Source: Umezawaea sp042738955 (GTDB taxonomy: Bacteria > Actinomycetota > Actinomycetes > Mycobacteriales > Pseudonocardiaceae). Taken from it: a stretch of 64,000 nt of DNA. Location of the stretch: contig NZ_JBHYHC010000023.1 in the NCBI RefSeq assembly GCF_042738955.1, forward strand, positions 30,021-94,020, in the 5' to 3' direction. The translations under genes and the position numbers were made by a program. The notes under the pieces are model-generated. The model ran no database searches. It was not told the origin of the DNA and saw only the letters and a list, made by a program, of their open reading frames with translations. Every line of letters starts with the position of its first letter. The stretch's first letter is position 1. Below, in pieces: positions 59,803 through 64,000 of this stretch.

Positions 59803-60585
59803 ATGGCGGGGATGCGGACGAGCGACCGGCGCGACGAGATCGTCCGGCTGGCGACCACGACCGGTCTGGCCAGTGTGGACGAGCTGGCCGACGCGTTCGA
59901 CGTCACGGCCTCCACGATCCGCCGCGACCTGGCGCGGTTGACCGACGAGGGCCGGGTGGCGCGCACGTACGGCGGCGCCATCGCCCTGCTCGCGCACCCG
60001 GAACCCTCGGTGCGGCAACGCACGCAGGAGGCGTTCGCGGAGAAGACCGCCATGGCCAAGTGGGCGGCGGCGGAGGTCGGCTCCGGCGAGACCATCCTGC
60101 TGGACGCGGGCACGACCGTCGGCGCGCTCGCCCGCGAGCTGCGGGACGTGCCGCAGTTGACCGTGGCCACGACCGGCCTGACGGCGTTGACGGAACTGGC
60201 GGGCTCGGAGTCGGTGCACGTGGAGTGCCTCGGCGGCACGCTGCGACACCTGAGCCAGGGCTTCGTCGGCCCGCTCACCGAGGCAGCTCTGGAGCGGATG
60301 ACGTTCGACCGCGTCTACCTCGGCGCGGACGGCGTGACCCCGGACAACGGGCTGTGCGAGGCGGACCTCCAGCAGACGCGGCTCAAGGAGCTGATGATGC
60401 GCCGCGCCAACGAGGTGTACGTGCTGGCACACGCGGACAAACTCGGCCGCAGCCCGTTCCACTCGTGGGTCCGCATGCCACCGCGCTGGACCCTCGTCAC
60501 CGACGACAGCGCCGACCCGCGCCTGGTCGACGAGTTCACCGCCCGCGGCGCCCAGGTGATCACGGTGCACCCCGACCGGAGCTGA
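59803..60585 (+). CDS. DeoR-family regulator of sugar-acid locus
   Basis: 260 residues from ATG 59803 with GGGAGG upstream. N-terminal DeoR HTH (SVDELADAFDVTASTIRRDL, residues about 24-43), then the sugar-phosphate-binding DeoRC domain with ILLDAGTTVGALA and TFDRVYLGADGVTPDNGLCE. It follows the kinase-PdxA gene and probably responds to a phosphorylated sugar acid made by it, repressing the divergent importer operon. Confidence 0.85.
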   Translation: MAGMRTSDRRDEIVRLATTTGLASVDELADAFDVTASTIRRDLARLTDEGRVARTYGGAIALLAHPEPSVRQRTQEAFAEKTAMAKWAAAEVGSGETILLDAGTTVGALARELRDVPQLTVATTGLTALTELAGSESVHVECLGGTLRHLSQGFVGPLTEAALERMTFDRVYLGADGVTPDNGLCEADLQQTRLKELMMRRANEVYVLAHADKLGRSPFHSWVRMPPRWTLVTDDSADPRLVDEFTARGAQVITVHPDRS

Positions 60586-60608
60586 CCGGTCAGGAGGACC
60601 CTGGTCGC

Positions 60609-61517
60609 ATGACCACTCCCCCTGCTTGGACGACCGCGGACATGCCGGACCAGACCGGACGGACGGTCGTCGTGACCGGTGGCAACAGCGGGCTCGGGTT
60701 CGAGACCTGCAAGGCGTTCGCGGAGCGCGGTGCGACCGTGGTGCTGGCCTCGCGCGACGAGGAGCGCGGGCGGGCCGCGGCGGACCGGTTGCCCGGTCGG
60801 GTCGACGTGCTGCGGCTGGACCTCGCCGACCTCGACTCGGTGCGGGTGTTCGCCGCCGAACTGGTCGGGCGCGGCGAGCCGGTCGACGTGCTGGTGAACA
60901 ACGCGGGCATCGGCATGGCGGCCCGTTCCCTTACGGCGCAAGGGGTCGAGTCGCAGTTCGGGGTGAACCACCTGGGGCACTTCGCGTTGACCGGTCTGCT
61001 GCTGCCGCTGCTGCGGCGCGGGACCGGGGCGCGGGTGGTGACGGTCAGCTCGAACGCCTACCGGCACGGGCGGATCGACTTCGACGACCTGTCCGGCGCG
61101 CGGAAGTACCGGCCGCACACGTTCTACGGGCAGAGCAAGTTCGCCAACGTGGTGTACGCGCTGGACCTGGACCGGCGGCTGCGGGCGGCCGGAGTCCCCG
61201 TCGCGAGCCTGGCGGCGCACCCCGGCGTCGCCGAGACGAACCTGCCGAACTCCAGCGCGGGCGGGGCCGTCTCGTTCGTGCTGAGGCTGGCCAACTCCTG
61301 GATCGCGCAGCCCGCGGCGCACGGCGCGTGGTGCCAGCTGCACGCCGCTACCGCGCCGACCGCCGAGGGCGGCCAGTTCTACGGGCCCGGCGGGCGCACG
61401 TGGATGCGCGGCCACCCCGCGCTGCTGCACCCCGGCCCCGCGCTCAGCGATCCGGAGACCGCGCGACGGCTGTGGGACGTGTCCACCGAACTGTCGGGGG
61501 TCGCGTACGCCTTCTAA
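60609..61517 (+). CDS. SDR-family oxidoreductase (retinol dehydrogenase-like)
   Basis: 302 residues. Cofactor loop VVVTGGNSGLGFET, NNAGIGMAA, the VTVSSNAYRHGRIDFDDL segment and catalytic FYGQSKFAN. Its length and sequence fit the WW-domain oxidoreductase/retinol dehydrogenase-like group frequent in actinobacteria. Function unknown. It follows the DeoR gene by 23 bases, with GGAGG at 60592. Confidence 0.8.
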   Translation: MTTPPAWTTADMPDQTGRTVVVTGGNSGLGFETCKAFAERGATVVLASRDEERGRAAADRLPGRVDVLRLDLADLDSVRVFAAELVGRGEPVDVLVNNAGIGMAARSLTAQGVESQFGVNHLGHFALTGLLLPLLRRGTGARVVTVSSNAYRHGRIDFDDLSGARKYRPHTFYGQSKFANVVYALDLDRRLRAAGVPVASLAAHPGVAETNLPNSSAGGAVSFVLRLANSWIAQPAAHGAWCQLHAATAPTAEGGQFYGPGGRTWMRGHPALLHPGPALSDPETARRLWDVSTELSGVAYAF

Positions 61518-61519
61518 CG

Positions 61520-61550
61520 TTGACACTGTCACGGTTGCAGTGTCACTATT
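61520..61550 (+). promoter_or_regulatory. MerR-type promoter with 19-bp spacer and operator
   Basis: TTGACA (61520-61525) and ACTATT (61545-61550) are spaced by 19 bases, the long spacer that MerR proteins untwist. The dyad TGACACTG/CAGTGTCA (61521-61528, 61538-61545) lies between them. ATG 61557 follows the -10 by only 6 bases, so the regulator message is probably leaderless and autoregulated. Confidence 0.7.
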
Positions 61551-61556
61551 GGCGGC

Positions 61557-62186
61557 ATGTGGACCATCGACGAGCTCGTGGAGCGGGTTGGCGCGGCGCT
61601 GACCGCGGAATACCCCGGCGCGCCCAACGGGCGCGTTCGCGACGTGCCCGATCGGCGTGCCGTCCGCTGGTACGCGACCACCGGCCTGGTGGACCGGCCC
61701 TCCGCGATGCGGGGCCGGACCGCGCTCTACGAGACCCGCCACCTGCTCCAGCTCGTCGCCGTGAAGCGGCGGCAGGCGGAGGGGCGCACGCTCGCCGAGA
61801 TCCAGGCCGAGCTGACCGGGGCCACCGAGTCGACGCTGGCGGAGATCGCCCGCGTGCCCGAGGACCTGCTGCTCACCCAGCCCGAACCGCCCACGACGGC
61901 AGCACCGCGGGCCCGGTTCTGGGCCGCGCCGGTGGCAACTGCCGACACTGCAACGGTTCCGGCGTCGGCAGGCGTCGGGCCGACTCCTCTTGCGGAATCG
62001 GCCAAAGCGGCCGTTCCGGAGACGCCCGCGATCGCGCTCAGCGGGGTCGCGCTGCCCGGTGGCGTGGTGCTGCTCGTCCCCGGTTCCCCCTCCCCCGGCG
62101 ACCTCGCCGACATCGCCGCCGCGGCCCGGCCGCTGCTCGACCTGCTGTCCACCCGTGGCCTCACCACCGAAAGGGACCCGTCATGA
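61557..62186 (+). CDS. MerR-family regulator with disordered linker
   Basis: 209 residues. The N-terminal winged helix has RAVRWYATTGLVDRPSAMRG and TALYETRHLLQLVAVKRRQA as in MerR proteins, preceded by 30 unusual residues. A long Pro/Ala linker (about 110-170) leads to a short C-terminal helix pair. Its ATG overlaps nothing upstream; its stop overlaps the VIT/VWA gene (ATGA). It controls its own operon. Confidence 0.8.
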   Translation: MWTIDELVERVGAALTAEYPGAPNGRVRDVPDRRAVRWYATTGLVDRPSAMRGRTALYETRHLLQLVAVKRRQAEGRTLAEIQAELTGATESTLAEIARVPEDLLLTQPEPPTTAAPRARFWAAPVATADTATVPASAGVGPTPLAESAKAAVPETPAIALSGVALPGGVVLLVPGSPSPGDLADIAAAARPLLDLLSTRGLTTERDPS

Positions 62187-64000
62187 CCTTCTCGATCACC
62201 CCGATGCGGCCGTCCGAGCTGGACCGGATCGGGCAGGCGGCCGGTGAGGCCGGTGTCGGCTGCCTGCGCACCGAACGCGGGAACCTGCCCCTGGAACGGA
62301 TCGACGTCCGGGCGACGGTGACCGGGCTGGTCGGGCGGGTGGTGCTGACGACCGGGTTCACCAACCCGCACGACACCGCGCTCGAGGCCACGTACGTGTT
62401 CCCGCTGCCGGACCGCGCGGCCGTCACGGCGATGACGATGACCGCCGACGGCCGGACCGTGGAGGCCGAGCTCCAGGAGCGGGGCGCGGCGCGGCAGCAG
62501 TACGACGAGGCCATCGCCGCGGGCAAGCGGGCGTCGATCGCCGAGGAGGAAAGACCGGACGTGTTCACCATGCGCGTCGGCAACATCCTGCCCGGCGAGA
62601 AGGTCAGCGTGGCGCTGACCGTGGTGGGGCCGCTGGTGTTCGAGGACGGCGCGGCGACGTTCCGGTTCCCGCTCGTCGTGGCCCCGCGCTACATCCCCGG
62701 CACTCCCCTGTCGGGCGAGTCGGTCGGCGACGGCTTCGCCGCGGACACCGACCAGGTGCCGGACGCCTCGCGGATCACGCCCCCGGTGCTGCTGCCCGGT
62801 TTCCCGAACCCCGTGCGGCTGTCGATCGGCGTCGAGGTCGACCCGGCGGGCCTGGAGCTGGGCGAGGTGCGGTCGAGCCTGCACGCGGTGAGCCAGGAGG
62901 GGAACCTCATCACCGTGTCGCCCGGCGAGCGGCCGGACCGCGACTTCGTGCTGCGGCTGGCGTACGCGGGCCAGTCCTCGACGGCGGTGTGCGTGCCGGA
63001 CGGGGACGAGGGGACCTACCAGCTCACGGTGCTGCCGCCCGAGACCACCACGGCGGTGCGGCCTCGTGACGTCGTGCTGCTGCTCGACCGGTCCGGGAGC
63101 ATGGGCGGCTGGAAGATGGTCGCCGCCCGGCGGGCGGCGGCGCGGATCGTCGACACCCTGACCAAGGACGACCGGTTCGCCGTGGTCACGTTCGACCACG
63201 AGGTCGGCCACCCGGCCGACCTGGGCGAGGGGCTGGTCGCGGCGACGGACCGCAACCGGTACCGGGCCGTGGAGCACCTGGCGGGCGTGGACGCCCGCGG
63301 CGGCACCGAGCTGCTCGCGCCGATCCGCGACGGGCTGGCGCTGCTCGGCCGGTCGGACGACCAGCGCGACCGGACGCTCGTGCTCGTCACGGACGGCCAG
63401 GTCGGCAACGAGGACCAGATCCTGCACGAGATCGCGCCGCTCGTCGGGCGGACGCGGGTGCACGCGGTGGGCGTCGACACGGCCGTGAACGCGGGCTTCC
63501 TCGGCAGGCTCGCCGCCACCGGCGCGGGCCGGTGCGAGCTGGTCGAGAGCGAGGACCGGCTGGACGACGCGATGGAGCACATCCAGCGCCGGATCGCCGC
63601 GCCCGTGGTCACCGACGTCGTGGTGTCCGCCGAGGGCGTGGACCTGGTGGAGGACTCCCGACGGCCCGCGGCGATCTACCCCGGCGTGCCGCTGGTGGTG
63701 TCCGGTCGCTACCGCGGCACGGCGTCCGGCGGTCTCGCCGTGCGCGGCCGCACCCGCGACGGGCAGGCGTGGGACGTCGTCGTGCCGGTCGAGCACCGGG
63801 ACGAGCCCGCGATCACGGCCCAGTGGGCGCGCGCCGAGCTGCGCGGGCTGGAAGACGCCTACGTGGCCGGGGATTCGAGCCTGGAGCCGACGATCGTGGC
63901 GACCTCGCTGCGGTTCGGGGTGCTGTGCCGGTTCACCGCGTTCGTGGCCGTCGACTCGGAGGTCGTGGCGGACGGCAAGGTGCACCGCGTTGTGATTTCC
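62183..64000 (+). CDS. VIT and VWA domain protein, truncated by window edge
   Basis: 606 residues before the window ends in frame. VIT domain at about 30-160 (TTGFTNPHDTALEATYVFPL, QYDEAIAAGKRA and the NILPGEKVSV phrase). VWA domain from about 290 with a MIDAS motif DRSGSMGG, a Thr in GGTEL and VLVTDGQVGNE. The family resembles inter-alpha-trypsin inhibitor heavy chain proteins and is common in bacteria, often next to MerR regulators; the function is unknown. It is translationally coupled to the MerR gene. Confidence 0.85.
   Translation, partial: MTFSITPMRPSELDRIGQAAGEAGVGCLRTERGNLPLERIDVRATVTGLVGRVVLTTGFTNPHDTALEATYVFPLPDRAAVTAMTMTADGRTVEAELQERGAARQQYDEAIAAGKRASIAEEERPDVFTMRVGNILPGEKVSVALTVVGPLVFEDGAATFRFPLVVAPRYIPGTPLSGESVGDGFAADTDQVPDASRITPPVLLPGFPNPVRLSIGVEVDPAGLELGEVRSSLHAVSQEGNLITVSPGERPDRDFVLRLAYAGQSSTAVCVPDGDEGTYQLTVLPPETTTAVRPRDVVLLLDRSGSMGGWKMVAARRAAARIVDTLTKDDRFAVVTFDHEVGHPADLGEGLVAATDRNRYRAVEHLAGVDARGGTELLAPIRDGLALLGRSDDQRDRTLVLVTDGQVGNEDQILHEIAPLVGRTRVHAVGVDTAVNAGFLGRLAATGAGRCELVESEDRLDDAMEHIQRRIAAPVVTDVVVSAEGVDLVEDSRRPAAIYPGVPLVVSGRYRGTASGGLAVRGRTRDGQAWDVVVPVEHRDEPAITAQWARAELRGLEDAYVAGDSSLEPTIVATSLRFGVLCRFTAFVAVDSEVVADGKVHRVVIS

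Noticed and set aside
1..64000. tRNA, rRNA, CRISPR, integrase or transposase genes
   Set aside because: None was recognised on reading both strands; a covariance-model scan would be needed to exclude small RNAs.

Overview
The window looks like a chromosomal segment of a high-GC actinobacterium. Supporting this are very GC-rich third codon positions, many GTG starts, frequent 4-base GTGA/ATGA gene overlaps, a mycothiol-type DinB-fold enzyme, two LLM-class (F420/FMN-type) oxidoreductases, a GH76 enzyme and NarL-type two-component pairs. A soil actinomycete, perhaps of the Pseudonocardiaceae, is my best guess, but the taxon is inference. I see no rRNA, tRNA, CRISPR array, integrase or insertion sequence.

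Layout. 1-9145: a membrane-anchored protein with a receptor-like C-terminus, a LacI-operator-controlled secreted GH76 enzyme, a DinB-fold enzyme, a GNAT behind a frameshifted CGNR/ABATE gene, the three-gene set sulfite-oxidase-like/ferredoxin-reductase/DUF6510, and an unknown two-TM protein. 9146-16363: a structured non-coding stretch, a heterodimeric ABC exporter with a divergent TetR regulator, an M20 peptidase and a flippase-like membrane protein. 16449-23439: a tightly packed seven-gene minus-strand operon of dehydrogenases, acyl-CoA-dehydrogenase-like proteins, a U32-like protein and an amidohydrolase, apparently catabolic and of unknown substrate.

23481-38932 is the most interesting part: a compact biosynthetic-type cluster built around an AvrD-family protein. 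It holds an FMN reductase, AvrD, a P-loop kinase/ATPase fused to an acyl carrier protein, a HAD phosphatase, two soluble histidine-kinase/NarL-regulator pairs facing each other, a UbiA prenyltransferase, an aldo-keto reductase, an MFS exporter, a KAS III synthase, an FAD monooxygenase and an LLM oxidoreductase. Five plus-strand transcription units start behind the same bipartite 37-40 bp element. It lies about 66 bp upstream of a -10-like hexamer, and in three cases it directly follows a terminator hairpin. I infer a self-contained regulon making a butenolide- or syringolide-like small molecule from a beta-ketoacyl-ACP and a phosphorylated sugar, sensed by cytoplasmic kinases.

38942-47036: a conflict- or signalling-like trio (unknown protein, NB-ARC/TPR STAND protein, divergent TIR-STAND protein), then a TetR/MFS pair with a triple operator and an NAD(P)-binding protein. 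47301-48557 is a secreted glycosidase-like protein. 48610-60585 is a complete uptake and catabolism locus: a nine-gene minus-strand operon with a Dpp/Opp-type ABC importer, an aldo-keto reductase, an HpcH/HpaI aldolase, a BNR-repeat protein and an SDR. It is divergent from a fused DUF1537 sugar-acid kinase-PdxA dehydrogenase and a DeoR regulator, and probably serves a four-carbon sugar acid or its conjugate. 60609-64000: an SDR, a MerR regulator with a 19-bp-spacer promoter, and a VIT/VWA protein cut by the window edge.
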